From an uncultured Saprospiraceae bacterium (GTDB lineage: Bacteria > Bacteroidota > Bacteroidia > Chitinophagales > Saprospiraceae), in contig CALGNN010000021.1 of NCBI GenBank assembly GCA_937961455.1, forward strand, positions 33,795 through 97,794: DNA of 64,000 nucleotides. The letters run 5' to 3'. The notes under the pieces were generated by a model that saw only the letters and a program-made list of their open reading frames with translations, did not search any database and had not been told where the DNA came from. Shown piece by piece: positions 1-9,021 of this stretch (its first letter is position 1; each line of letters starts with the position of its first letter). Both the position numbers and the translations under genes were made by a program.

Positions 1-565
1 ACACAATTAAAATAATCCATAATATATCAACGAAGTGCCAATAACTCACGACTAAATCAAATCTCAATCTTCGTTTATTTGAAACAAAAAACGGCAATTT
101 ATAGGCATGGAAGGTTGCCACTAACATGGCAGCAATTCCTCCTAAAATGTGTAAGGCATGCAATCCAGAGATCAGATAAAAAAAAGATCCTGAAGGATTA
201 CCATTTAACTCTATTCCTCTAGCTTCTAATTCAAACCATCCAAATGTTTGCATGGCTACAAAAGCAATCCCTAATACTAGACTTACTAATAATAAGAACT
301 TATAGGATTTTTCATCTTCAGCTACAAATGACTTATAAGATTTATGCAATGTAAAACTGCTTATCACTAAAACTACTGTGCTAATATAAAATAGAGATGG
401 AATATTAAATTCTTGCCAGTTTCCTGCAGCGTAACGAACGATATAAGCACTTATCAATCCAATGAACATCATCGTAATGCTGCACAACGATGCCCACAAT
501 GCAAATTTGTGTGGGTGGAATGTACTTTCATACCTAGGTTCTTTTATGCTCATTTCAGTACTCAT
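1..565 (-). CDS. coxC: Cytochrome c oxidase subunit III (partial, C terminus off the left edge)
   Basis: Membrane subunit III of the heme-copper cytochrome c oxidase whose subunits I and II lie just upstream in the same operon. I translated it from the ATG at 565; the frame stays open to the window edge (188 codons visible). About five hydrophobic segments are present, with the subunit III signatures SGLHALHILGG and SYWHFVDILW. Because the WHFVD motif lies near the C terminus in this family, only a few residues should be missing. The start is 1 nt past the ctaB stop, so the genes are probably co-translated. An in-frame ATG at 553 (MSIKEP) is an alternative start. Confidence 0.9.
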   Translation of the reverse strand, partial: MSTEMSIKEPRYESTFHPHKFALWASLCSITMMFIGLISAYIVRYAAGNWQEFNIPSLFYISTVVLVISSFTLHKSYKSFVAEDEKSYKFLLLVSLVLGIAFVAMQTFGWFELEARGIELNGNPSGSFFYLISGLHALHILGGIAAMLVATFHAYKLPFFVSNKRRLRFDLVVSYWHFVDILWIILIV

Positions 566-566
566 A

Positions 567-1460
567 TTAAAAAGGAAGTAATAAAGCAATTAACACTACA
601 GGTAAGTAAATAAAAGAAGCATACATCATCTTCTTCACATGCTTGGTATCTTTATGTTTTTGAAAATCCCAACAGCTCTTCGTATAATACAAAGCAGCTA
701 AAACACATATACTCAAGGATATCGGTCCTCCGACGCCAAAGTAAAATAAGCCAACACTTATTGGAATTAATAACAAGGCATATATCATCGAAATCAATCC
801 AACATTAGGATCGATGACTCCGTTTCTTTCTGGTAATAATTTGAATCCAGCATTCATGTAATCGTCCTTACCATTCCAGCCGATCGCCCAAAAATGAGGA
901 AACTGCCAGAAAAATTGAATACCGAATAATAACAATGCAATCCAACCAATTTCACCGGTCGCTGCAGTCGCTCCAATTAACATAGGTAAAGCTCCTGGAA
1001 TCGCTCCTACTGGAACAGCAAGTGTACTGAATCTTTTTAATGGTGTATAAACAAAAGCATACAGAATCATGGAAAGCATTCCTAAGAATCCTGTTAATGC
1101 ATTAAATGAGCACAACATAATTACGCCGACTACTGCCATTAATCCAGCAATCAAAACTGCCTCAGAATCTTTCATCCTTCCTGCTGCTACAGGACGATTT
1201 TCGGTTCGCTTCATCAGTTTATCAAAATCACTTTCAAGAACCTGATTTAATGCATTCGCCGCACCAGTTACAAGGAAACCTCCAATTGCAAGAATCACCA
1301 CCCCAAATCCACTGAACGGAGCTGGACTTAATACTAAAAAAGCAATTACCGCTGAAAAAACGACCAAGATATTTAATCGCAATTTCACCAAGACTTTGAT
1401 ATCATCCCAAAAGCTTGGCTTTGATAATGCTATTTGTTTATATGTTGCTTTAGATTTCAA
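567..1460 (-). CDS. ctaB: Protoheme IX farnesyltransferase (heme O synthase)
   Basis: Integral membrane UbiA-type prenyltransferase that adds a farnesyl group to heme B to make heme O, the precursor of heme A used by the adjacent oxidase. The 297 residues show about eight or nine hydrophobic segments. The first Asp-rich motif is N72 with ESDFDKLMKRTENRP (D78, D80), and a second polar motif, GKDDYMNAG, lies near residue 197; both are family hallmarks. The gene sits between coxA and coxC with 11 and 1 nt gaps, tying heme maturation to oxidase expression. No heme A synthase (ctaA) is visible in the window. Confidence 0.95.
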   Translation of the reverse strand: MKSKATYKQIALSKPSFWDDIKVLVKLRLNILVVFSAVIAFLVLSPAPFSGFGVVILAIGGFLVTGAANALNQVLESDFDKLMKRTENRPVAAGRMKDSEAVLIAGLMAVVGVIMLCSFNALTGFLGMLSMILYAFVYTPLKRFSTLAVPVGAIPGALPMLIGATAATGEIGWIALLLFGIQFFWQFPHFWAIGWNGKDDYMNAGFKLLPERNGVIDPNVGLISMIYALLLIPISVGLFYFGVGGPISLSICVLAALYYTKSCWDFQKHKDTKHVKKMMYASFIYLPVVLIALLLPF

Positions 1461-1471
1461 TCCTTCTTGTA

Positions 1472-3331
1472 TTAATGATCACCAGCCTCTTCCCCGTCTT
1501 TCATAGGAATGTGTTGTGGTGTATATTCAATTCCGTCTTTCCCGTAATCATATGCCCATCTATGTACCTTTGGTAAGTTGCCAGGCCAATTTCCGTGTCC
1601 AGCAACAATTGGTGTAGTCCACTCTAAAGTAGTTGCACCCCAAGGGTTTCTTGTCTTTTGTTGTTTTCCTTTATACATGCTATAAAAGAAGTTTATCACG
1701 AATAGTATCTGTGCGGCAAATACAATGATTGCTGCTACTGTGATAAACTGATTCATTACATCAAAGTGCTTAAAAGTTTGGAAGGTTTCAAAAGAGTAAT
1801 ACCTTCTTGGTACTCCAGCCATTCCCAAATAGTGCATAGGCCAAAAGATAGCGTATGCTCCTATCATGGTTACCCAAAAATGAATCTTTCCTAAAGTTTC
1901 ATTCATGAATCTGGCAAACATTTTTGGATACCAATGATACACACCTGCAAACATTCCAAAGAATGCAGCAATACCCATAACTATGTGAAAGTGTGCAACA
2001 ACAAAATAGGTATCATGCAGTGGAATATCAATCGCAGAATTTCCAAGGAATATACCTGTTAATCCTCCTGATATAAATAAGGAAACGAACCCAATAGCAA
2101 ACAACATCGGTGTGTTGAGCCTCAGATTTCCACCATATAATGTAGTGATCCAGTTAAACACTTTTACCGCAGAAGGTACTGCGATGATCAGTGTAAAGAT
2201 CACAAAGAAGTTAGATATAAATGGATTTACTCCTGCCATAAACATATGGTGAGCCCATACAATAAATGATAAGAATGCAATCGCAAGTATTGAAAATACC
2301 ATGGCCTTATAACCAAAGATTGGTTTTCTTGCATGAACAGATAAAACTTCTGATACCAAGCCCATCGCTGGAAGGATGATGATATATACTTCAGGGTGAC
2401 CTAAGAACCAAAATAAGTGCTGATATAATATTGGACTTCCTCCCACATAATCCAGTGCACCCTGTCCTGCTATAAATATTTCACTTAAGAAGAAACTCGT
2501 CTCTAATCCTCTATCCATCATTAGCATCAAAAATCCTGAAACTAATACTGGAAAGGACAAAAGTCCAATAATGGCAGTTACAAAAAATGCCCAAATGGTA
2601 AGTGGCATTCTCCACAAACTCATTCCTTTTGTTCTTAAATTTAAAACAGTTGTTATATAGTTAATACCTCCAAGAAGTACTGATACTACAAATAGAGTTA
2701 AACTCACTAACCAAAGTGTCATACCTCCAGCTGACCCACTCGATGCCTGAGGCAATGCACTCAGTGGCGGGTAGGCTGTCCATCCTCCTGAGAAAGGTCC
2801 GGTGGATAAAAACAGTGAGAAAAACATAACGACAGAAGCCATAAAGAAAAACCAATAAGAAAGCATATTCAAAAATGGCGATGCCATATCTCGAGCTCCT
2901 AATTGAAGGGGTATTAATAGATTACTAAATGTACCACTCAGTCCGGCTGTCAATACAAAGAATACTATGATGGTACCGTGCATGGTGACCAGCGCATAAT
3001 AAAATTGAGGATCAAGTGTACCCATCCCAGTCACATCATCAATCACAATCCACTTACCTAATAAGGGTTTGATCCAAGCAAGACTTTCTTCAGGAAAACC
3101 AAGTTGTAACCTAAAAATGATAGACATCCCAGCTCCAATCAATGCCCAAAAAATTCCAGTAAAAAGGAATTGTCTAGCAATGATCTTATGATCCATGCTG
3201 AATATATACGTATTTAAGAATCCAGAACGATATTTATCGCCATGTTCATGTTCATGAAAGTGATCATCATATCCACTTTCTTTTATTAATACATCAGTGT
3301 CGTTATCTCCGTACAATTTTGTATCTATCAT
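1472..3331 (-). CDS. coxA: Cytochrome c oxidase subunit I
   Basis: Catalytic subunit of an A-type heme-copper oxidase that reduces O2 to water and pumps protons. The 619 residues contain every metal ligand I looked for: H118 (low-spin heme, in MHGT), H312 and cross-linked Y316 in GHPEVY, HH at 361-362 for CuB, and H447/H449 in VAHFHI for hemes a3 and a. The E in GHPEV marks the A1 type; K343 is a plausible K-channel lysine and D147 a D-channel entry residue. The N terminus carries an unusual soluble stretch HFHEHEHGD. It is 12 nt downstream of coxB. Confidence 0.97.
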   Translation of the reverse strand: MIDTKLYGDNDTDVLIKESGYDDHFHEHEHGDKYRSGFLNTYIFSMDHKIIARQFLFTGIFWALIGAGMSIIFRLQLGFPEESLAWIKPLLGKWIVIDDVTGMGTLDPQFYYALVTMHGTIIVFFVLTAGLSGTFSNLLIPLQLGARDMASPFLNMLSYWFFFMASVVMFFSLFLSTGPFSGGWTAYPPLSALPQASSGSAGGMTLWLVSLTLFVVSVLLGGINYITTVLNLRTKGMSLWRMPLTIWAFFVTAIIGLLSFPVLVSGFLMLMMDRGLETSFFLSEIFIAGQGALDYVGGSPILYQHLFWFLGHPEVYIIILPAMGLVSEVLSVHARKPIFGYKAMVFSILAIAFLSFIVWAHHMFMAGVNPFISNFFVIFTLIIAVPSAVKVFNWITTLYGGNLRLNTPMLFAIGFVSLFISGGLTGIFLGNSAIDIPLHDTYFVVAHFHIVMGIAAFFGMFAGVYHWYPKMFARFMNETLGKIHFWVTMIGAYAIFWPMHYLGMAGVPRRYYSFETFQTFKHFDVMNQFITVAAIIVFAAQILFVINFFYSMYKGKQQKTRNPWGATTLEWTTPIVAGHGNWPGNLPKVHRWAYDYGKDGIEYTPQHIPMKDGEEAGDH

Positions 3332-3343
3332 CTTAAAAAAGGC

Positions 3344-4837
3344 TTATTGTGATATAATTTTCAGTTCAGTTCTTCTATTATTTTGTCGTCCTTCAGCTGT
3401 ATCATTTGAGTCGATAGGTCTAGTTTCACCATAACCTATAGCTCCTAATCTATTGCTAGCTATACCTTTACCTGTCAAGTAGTTGTATACTGCTCTTGCT
3501 CTACTTTCTGAGAGCGCCATATTACCTGCATCATCTCCTACACTATCTGTATGTCCGCCTAGCTCAATGGAAATATTTCCATACTGATTCATCGCCCCAA
3601 CAACATTATCTAATTCATATTTAGAAAGTGATGTTAGATTTGCTGAACCAGTTTCAAATTCTACGTAATCCAATTTTATAATTTTGCCATCGTCTGTATC
3701 AGCATTTAAGGCAAGTTGCATTTTTGAATTAAAGTCCTTTTTACGCTGAATGATTTCAGTATTCAATAAGGTACCTTTATGAGGATCATCATCTGTGTTC
3801 CTAATGGTAGACATGTAATAGCTATTCTGTGTTTCAAGCCAAGCATCATACTCTTCTTGCTCTACTACCTTTAGTATTTTTCTCATACTATAATGAGATT
3901 TACCACAGAGTTCTGCACAAGCCAATTCAAACTCAAAAGACTCCCACAATTTCATCGTAGGATCATCTGGATCCGTCATCTGATACTCGGGTGTATTTCT
4001 CAGTCGCTCTCTATATTCTTCGGTAGTTGTCTCCGGTGTAAATACAAAATAAGTAGGTATACCAGGAACTGCATCCATTTTCACTCTAAAGTGTGGAAGA
4101 TAAAAGTTGTGTAAAACATCTCTTGAGGTAATTCTAACTCTAACCTTCTTACCTACAGGTAGATAGAATTCACTTCCTGTATGGAAGTCATCTAGGTTTT
4201 TCACATCGTTCCAATCTTGTCCTACAGGATTGTTACCCGTTATCATTTTGTAATTCTTGGTACCAAGAACTCCGTCTTCTCCTGGGTATCGAATGTTCCA
4301 AGCAAACTGATAGCCAGTTGCTTCAATTTCTATATAATCTTCATCTGGATCAACATCAGCCATAACTTCATTCCATACAGCTAATCCTTTTATTACGAGC
4401 ACAAACATTACAAATGCTGGTATTCCAGTCCAGATATATTCAAGTGTGCTATTATGTGGAAAGAAGAAGGCTTTTCTTCCTTCTTGATGCTGATACTTGT
4501 AAGTAAACCAGAAAAGTAAAATGTGTGTTGCTACAAATACAATCCCCGTGAAAATCAAGGTGATATTAAAAAGATTATCAATCAATTTCCCACCGTAAGA
4601 AGCAGATTCATGTGGCCCATATCCGAGCATCCAATTTCTATAATAATAGGCTGTAACGACACAAAAGATCAACATACCTATCATGAAGACCATACCCATA
4701 ATGGCTTGTGTCTTATTTGATTTTCTTTCCGCTTCTTCTTCGCCTCTGATCTTTGCAGACAGCTCTGATACTTTGCCTATTTGAACGGCAATGATTGCTA
4801 AAAGAATTAAACTTGCTATGATTATTAACCCAATCAT
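3344..4837 (-). CDS. coxB: Cytochrome c oxidase subunit II fused to a C-terminal OmpA-like domain
   Basis: Subunit II carries the binuclear CuA centre that takes electrons from cytochrome c or directly from ACIII. The CuA ligands are all present: H243 (VLHNFYLP), C307, E309, C311, H315 and M318 (CAELCGKSHYSM). Two features are odd. There are four predicted membrane segments (about 1-21, 44-66, 89-113, 132-155) rather than the usual two. Residues about 388-495 form a full OmpA/MotB-type domain: GGHTDSVGDDAGN at 427-439, LSESRARAVYNYL and GRQNNRRTEL. The domain is in frame with no intervening stop, so this is a true fusion. An even number of membrane spans puts it on the periplasmic side, where it could hold peptidoglycan. 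Confidence 0.95.
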   Translation of the reverse strand: MIGLIIIASLILLAIIAVQIGKVSELSAKIRGEEEAERKSNKTQAIMGMVFMIGMLIFCVVTAYYYRNWMLGYGPHESASYGGKLIDNLFNITLIFTGIVFVATHILLFWFTYKYQHQEGRKAFFFPHNSTLEYIWTGIPAFVMFVLVIKGLAVWNEVMADVDPDEDYIEIEATGYQFAWNIRYPGEDGVLGTKNYKMITGNNPVGQDWNDVKNLDDFHTGSEFYLPVGKKVRVRITSRDVLHNFYLPHFRVKMDAVPGIPTYFVFTPETTTEEYRERLRNTPEYQMTDPDDPTMKLWESFEFELACAELCGKSHYSMRKILKVVEQEEYDAWLETQNSYYMSTIRNTDDDPHKGTLLNTEIIQRKKDFNSKMQLALNADTDDGKIIKLDYVEFETGSANLTSLSKYELDNVVGAMNQYGNISIELGGHTDSVGDDAGNMALSESRARAVYNYLTGKGIASNRLGAIGYGETRPIDSNDTAEGRQNNRRTELKIISQ

Positions 4838-4851
4838 CTAATTAATCAATT

Positions 4852-6120
4852 TTATACGTGATGATGAATACTCTCTGCTAAATAAGGATCGTTTGCTGGA
4901 TACAAGGATGCTCGTGACATATTCGAGAATACGACAAAAATGAACAAGCCTAAAAATCCTAACATCGTCCCAATATCAATAAATCCTGGGATCGTAAAGC
5001 CAGACATAAAACTTGCTGCTCCATGATGTGCATCACCAGCAGCATGTGTTAAATGTTCAGCGGTCTTTCTAACGCCAGGTTTTATCATCAAGAAGAAATC
5101 CATCCAGTGTCCAATAAATACCACACTTGCAATGAATAATAAACTTCCATATTTTCTCTTTGTTGAATTCCTCATTAGAACAAGGAAAGGCAGGGCAAAG
5201 TTTACAGCAAGATTTGCCCAAAATAATATTGGATAGCTATCCATTCTTTCTCTGAAATAAATGGTTTCCTCACCAACATTTGCATACCAAATCAACATGA
5301 ATTGTGAGAACCATAAGTAGGTCCAAAAGATACTGAAGGCAAATATGTATTTACCCATATCATGCAAGTGCTCATGTGATACTTGCTCAAGGTATCCTCT
5401 ACCTTTTAAATAAGCTGTAAATATTGCTGTCAAGCAAAGCATTGATACCAACCAACTAGCAGCTGCATACCAAGCAAACATGGTACTGTACCAAGCTGAG
5501 TCAACTGACATAACCCATTGCCAAATTAAGAAAGCACTTGTGAAACCTCCAATAGGAAGAATCGCAGCAGCCCAAATTCTCATTTTTCTGTGCTTACTAA
5601 AGTTAGGATCTCTCTCTTCATTATCTTCTGCCACACTAAGTCCTCTTAATCTAGTTGCAATGAAATACCAAATTCCAACAAATAAGATGGTACCTCCTGT
5701 AAACCAAAATTTATTTAGAAATCCAGTTTTACCTAGAATAATTTGATCATGCAGTTTGTCAGGATTTAGGGCTGATGTATCATTCCATTCATATAGATGA
5801 TGGAAGTCTAGCCATAGTCCGGCAGCTATTATAAGCATAAGTATCAAACCTACAGGCAGGAATAAATAGATACCCTCCCATACTCTTTTAAATACGATGT
5901 GCCATCCAGACCATCCTGTTATGAAAGCAGAATAAAGGAATAAAGCCATAAAGGCGATTCCTGTGAAAAATACACTGTTATGTAAAAAATTAGACCAGAA
6001 CCTCGTTTGTAATTCATCGTCGCCAAAAAAGCAAAGGACCATGGACAACACTCCGATTCCCATTAATACAAAACAAAACGTTCTTTCTCTACCTGTAAAA
6101 ACAAATTCTCTGTTCATCAA
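4852..6120 (-). CDS. actF: Alternative complex III subunit ActF (quinol:cytochrome c oxidoreductase membrane subunit)
   Basis: Polytopic membrane subunit of ACIII, which oxidises menaquinol and passes electrons through hemes to the oxidase. The 422 residues give about ten hydrophobic segments and match the ActF family in length and position (after actE, before coxB). Internal clusters such as WQWVMSVDSAWYSTMFAWY and GHWMDFFLMIKPG are the conserved core. A His-rich loop (HAAGDAHHG) and a terminal HHHV are notable. A second ATG immediately follows the first (6117). Separated by 11 nt from actE and 14 nt from coxB. Confidence 0.9.
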   Translation of the reverse strand: MMNREFVFTGRERTFCFVLMGIGVLSMVLCFFGDDELQTRFWSNFLHNSVFFTGIAFMALFLYSAFITGWSGWHIVFKRVWEGIYLFLPVGLILMLIIAAGLWLDFHHLYEWNDTSALNPDKLHDQIILGKTGFLNKFWFTGGTILFVGIWYFIATRLRGLSVAEDNEERDPNFSKHRKMRIWAAAILPIGGFTSAFLIWQWVMSVDSAWYSTMFAWYAAASWLVSMLCLTAIFTAYLKGRGYLEQVSHEHLHDMGKYIFAFSIFWTYLWFSQFMLIWYANVGEETIYFRERMDSYPILFWANLAVNFALPFLVLMRNSTKRKYGSLLFIASVVFIGHWMDFFLMIKPGVRKTAEHLTHAAGDAHHGAASFMSGFTIPGFIDIGTMLGFLGLFIFVVFSNMSRASLYPANDPYLAESIHHHV

Positions 6121-6131
6121 GAAATTATTTA

Positions 6132-7052
6132 TTAGTGATGTTCATGATTATCTTCTTCTCCATGATCGCCTCCTGCATCATGACTATGTCCTCCTTCCCC
6201 TTCTCCGTGACCCTCATGATCGTCTGTATCGTGACCTGATCCTTCATGAGCATCGTGATCACTTAAATCAATATCTTCGAGTTTATTCAACGATACATTT
6301 CCAAGTGGCACATCAACATTATTTAAAGTATTTACATTCTCATCATAGCTTAAACCTCTTTCTTTGGCTTGTAAAGATCTGATGTAATGAATTACTTCCC
6401 AACGCTCTGCATAGGAGAGTTTATCAGCATAAGAACCCATTAAGTTCTTACCATACATTATCGCATGATACAACCTTCCATTACTCGCTAATGAAAAAGT
6501 ATCATTTGTTAGAATGGCTGGTTGAACTGGATAAACACCAGCAGTTATTCCTTTAGCAGGGTCAGCATCTCTTACAAGATAACCTGCTCCACCTCCTTTG
6601 GGCCCATGACAAATACCACAATAGATATCATACAATTCTTTCCCCTTAGCTAAGCCAGCGGCAGAAATAGGATATGGATTTGCAATAATCTCTCTTGTTG
6701 CTCTTGCTCTTTCGGCATCATTGTCCCCATAATAATATGGAACACTTCCATTAGCAGGAACCGAGATATCATTTGAATATTGAGAAGCACGTGCCCCAGC
6801 AGGATTACCTGCAAGTCCACGAGGTATGGTACCTTCAACTGGTTGTCTAGGCATCGCATACTTTAAGTACTCTTCTTCCGAACCCCAAGTATTATAGTAA
6901 TAGTAAGAGTTCACATTTGCTTCATAAGCAACACTATGCACCATATCGGGCATAAATTCATGTCCTGTTTTATTGCCGTCTGCGGGAGCGCAAGCCTGCA
7001 CTAAAACGAGGAGCATAACAATTATGAATGCGCTATATAAGTTTCTTTTCAT
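6132..7052 (-). CDS. actE: Alternative complex III subunit ActE (monoheme cytochrome c lipoprotein)
   Basis: Periplasmic lipid-anchored cytochrome c of ACIII, probably passing electrons from ActA toward CoxB. The 306 residues start with a signal peptide ending in a lipobox (LVQAC, C21). The single heme site is CGICH at 145-149, and an axial Met is likely in the HAIMYGKNLMGSY region. The C-terminal tail of about 40 residues is acidic and carries 11 histidines, ending NHEHH; this is beyond the cytochrome fold and could bind metal (inference). The gene lies 4 nt after actD and 11 nt before actF. Confidence 0.92.
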   Translation of the reverse strand: MKRNLYSAFIIVMLLVLVQACAPADGNKTGHEFMPDMVHSVAYEANVNSYYYYNTWGSEEEYLKYAMPRQPVEGTIPRGLAGNPAGARASQYSNDISVPANGSVPYYYGDNDAERARATREIIANPYPISAAGLAKGKELYDIYCGICHGPKGGGAGYLVRDADPAKGITAGVYPVQPAILTNDTFSLASNGRLYHAIMYGKNLMGSYADKLSYAERWEVIHYIRSLQAKERGLSYDENVNTLNNVDVPLGNVSLNKLEDIDLSDHDAHEGSGHDTDDHEGHGEGEGGHSHDAGGDHGEEDNHEHH

Positions 7053-7056
7053 TAGG

Positions 7057-7578
7057 CTATAGCGTTTTTATGTTAACTTCCGAAGCTCCTGTGCTCGAAA
7101 AGAATTCTTTAATTTTATCTAAACCTGTCTCTTCAAAATCATGTGTATCAAAAGCGATACAAAATTTATCATCAGTGATTCTGTCGTCCAATGTTTTATT
7201 AATAACTCCTGGCCCCATACCACAAATGATGTAAAAGGTAACTGTCATCCCAATCCCAGCAAATAATACCGTCAACTCAAAAGTGATCGGAATAAAAGCA
7301 GGTACTGACCAATAAGGCTTACCTCCATAGATCACTGGCCAATCGGCAGTGAAAATCCAGGTCATTCCTAAGAATGCAGTTAGCAAACCTAAAGCTCCAA
7401 AAATGAAACCTCCGATATGTAATCTGGATTCATCCAATCCCATTGCGTCATCTAATCCGTGTACTGGAAAAGGTGTGTAGACATCCATGATATCTAAATG
7501 AGCGTCATGCGCAGCATGTACCGCGTGGAGTAAATCCTCCTCATCATTATAAAGTCCGTATAATACTTCTTTACTCAT
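7057..7578 (-). CDS. actD: Alternative complex III subunit ActD (DUF3341)
   Basis: Small ACIII subunit of 173 residues. It has a soluble N-terminal ferredoxin-like region (YGLYNDEEDLLHAVHAA) and two membrane helices near residues 60-82 and 98-123, then a soluble tail. Its length, the VYTPFPVHGLDDAMG motif and its place between actC and actE fit DUF3341/ActD. It has no metal ligands; in known ACIII structures this subunit is structural. Gaps to its neighbours are 8 nt and 4 nt. Confidence 0.9.
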   Translation of the reverse strand: MSKEVLYGLYNDEEDLLHAVHAAHDAHLDIMDVYTPFPVHGLDDAMGLDESRLHIGGFIFGALGLLTAFLGMTWIFTADWPVIYGGKPYWSVPAFIPITFELTVLFAGIGMTVTFYIICGMGPGVINKTLDDRITDDKFCIAFDTHDFEETGLDKIKEFFSSTGASEVNIKTL

Positions 7579-7586
7579 TATATCTA

Positions 7587-9011
7587 TTAATGATGGTGAT
7601 CTTCAACTACGAGACTTTGACCTGTTCTATGCTTTTCAGCATGTCCACTGGCATATTGATCTCCAGATGATTTTAAAATATGTTTTATCTCTGCAATAGC
7701 TACCACTGGTGCTACTCTTGTAAATATCAAATACAGTGTAAAGAAAATTCCAAGGGTTCCTAGGAAGATTCCTACCTCTACAAATGTTGGCACATACCAA
7801 CTCCATGATGATGGCAAGTAATCTCTTGCTAAAGTAGTTGCGATGATTACAAATCTTTCAAACCACATTCCAATATTCACGAAAATTGACATGGCAAAAG
7901 TGATCACAATACTTCTTCTGTACTTTTTCCACCAGAACACTTGTGGAATTAATAAGTTACATGACATCATACCAAAGTATGCCCACCAATAAGGACCAAA
8001 TGCTCTATTGAAGAAAGCAAACTGCTCATATACATATCCTGAATACCAAGCAATAAACAACTCTGTCAAATAGGCAACCCCTACAATGGTTCCTGTCAAC
8101 AAGATTACCTTATTCATGGATTCAATATGCTCTAAAGTGATGTAATCTTGAAGGTTCAAGACTTTCCTTGTAATAAGCATTAAGGTTTGCACCATAGCAA
8201 ATCCAGAGAAGATGGCTCCTGCAACAAAATAAGGTGGAAATATCGTTGTATGCCATCCAGGAATTACTGAAGTGGCGAAATCAAAACTTACAATTGTGTG
8301 AACGGAAAGTACCAATGGTGTTGCAATCCCTGCTAAAACCAAAGATAGAGATTCCCATCTTTGCCAGTGTTTAGCTGAACCCGTCCAACCAAAGGAAAGC
8401 AGGTTGTATAATTTTCTTCTAAATCCTTTAGCTCTATCTCTAACTGTGGCAAAATCTGGAACTAAACCTGTATACCAAAACAGTAAAGAAATGGTAAAAT
8501 AGGTACTAATCGCAAATAAATCCCAAAGCAAAGGAGAATTAAAATTAGGCCAAAGTGGCCCCCTTGTATTTGGATATGGGAAGAAGAAATAAACTACCCA
8601 CATTCTTCCTACGTGTATCCCTGGGAATAGTGCCGCACATAAAACGGCAAAAATCGTCATGGCCTCAGCTGCTCTGTTTACTCCAGTTCTCCATTTTTGT
8701 CTAAACAACAAAAGGATCGCTGAAATCAATGTTCCCGCATGACCGATTCCAATCCACCAAACGAAATTGGTAATATCCCAACCCCATCCAATTGTTCGAT
8801 TCAAGTTCCATGAACCAATCCCTTTCCAGATCGTCCATAGAATACATGCAATTCCTAAACTCAGAAAAGCCACTGAAATCAAAAATGCAATTACCCACGC
8901 TTTGCTGGGTGCTTTTTCCGTTGGTCCGCATAGATCTTCTGTAATCTGGTGGTAGGTTTTACTACCAGTTACTAAAGGTTGTCTAATCGGCGAAATAGGT
9001 GCTCCACTCAT
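7587..9011 (-). CDS. actC: Alternative complex III subunit ActC (NrfD/PsrC-like quinol-binding subunit)
   Basis: Large membrane subunit of ACIII of the NrfD/PsrC family; in characterised complexes it holds the quinol site facing the ActB iron-sulfur clusters. The 474 residues have about ten membrane segments, with conserved stretches such as FVWWIGIGHAGTLISAILLL and YFGMMSCNLLIPQ. The protein ends in a soluble tail finishing EDHHH. Gene order actB-actC-actD with 8-10 nt gaps supports the assignment. The related DMSO/polysulfide reductase membrane subunits are excluded by the ACIII neighbours. Confidence 0.93.
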   Translation of the reverse strand: MSGAPISPIRQPLVTGSKTYHQITEDLCGPTEKAPSKAWVIAFLISVAFLSLGIACILWTIWKGIGSWNLNRTIGWGWDITNFVWWIGIGHAGTLISAILLLFRQKWRTGVNRAAEAMTIFAVLCAALFPGIHVGRMWVVYFFFPYPNTRGPLWPNFNSPLLWDLFAISTYFTISLLFWYTGLVPDFATVRDRAKGFRRKLYNLLSFGWTGSAKHWQRWESLSLVLAGIATPLVLSVHTIVSFDFATSVIPGWHTTIFPPYFVAGAIFSGFAMVQTLMLITRKVLNLQDYITLEHIESMNKVILLTGTIVGVAYLTELFIAWYSGYVYEQFAFFNRAFGPYWWAYFGMMSCNLLIPQVFWWKKYRRSIVITFAMSIFVNIGMWFERFVIIATTLARDYLPSSWSWYVPTFVEVGIFLGTLGIFFTLYLIFTRVAPVVAIAEIKHILKSSGDQYASGHAEKHRTGQSLVVEDHHH

Positions 9012-9021
9012 ACTCTAAAAT

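Noticed and set aside
413..613. Plus-strand open frames inside the cox and act genes.
   Set aside because: They lie antisense to strongly supported respiratory genes and have no homology, signal or start features of their own.
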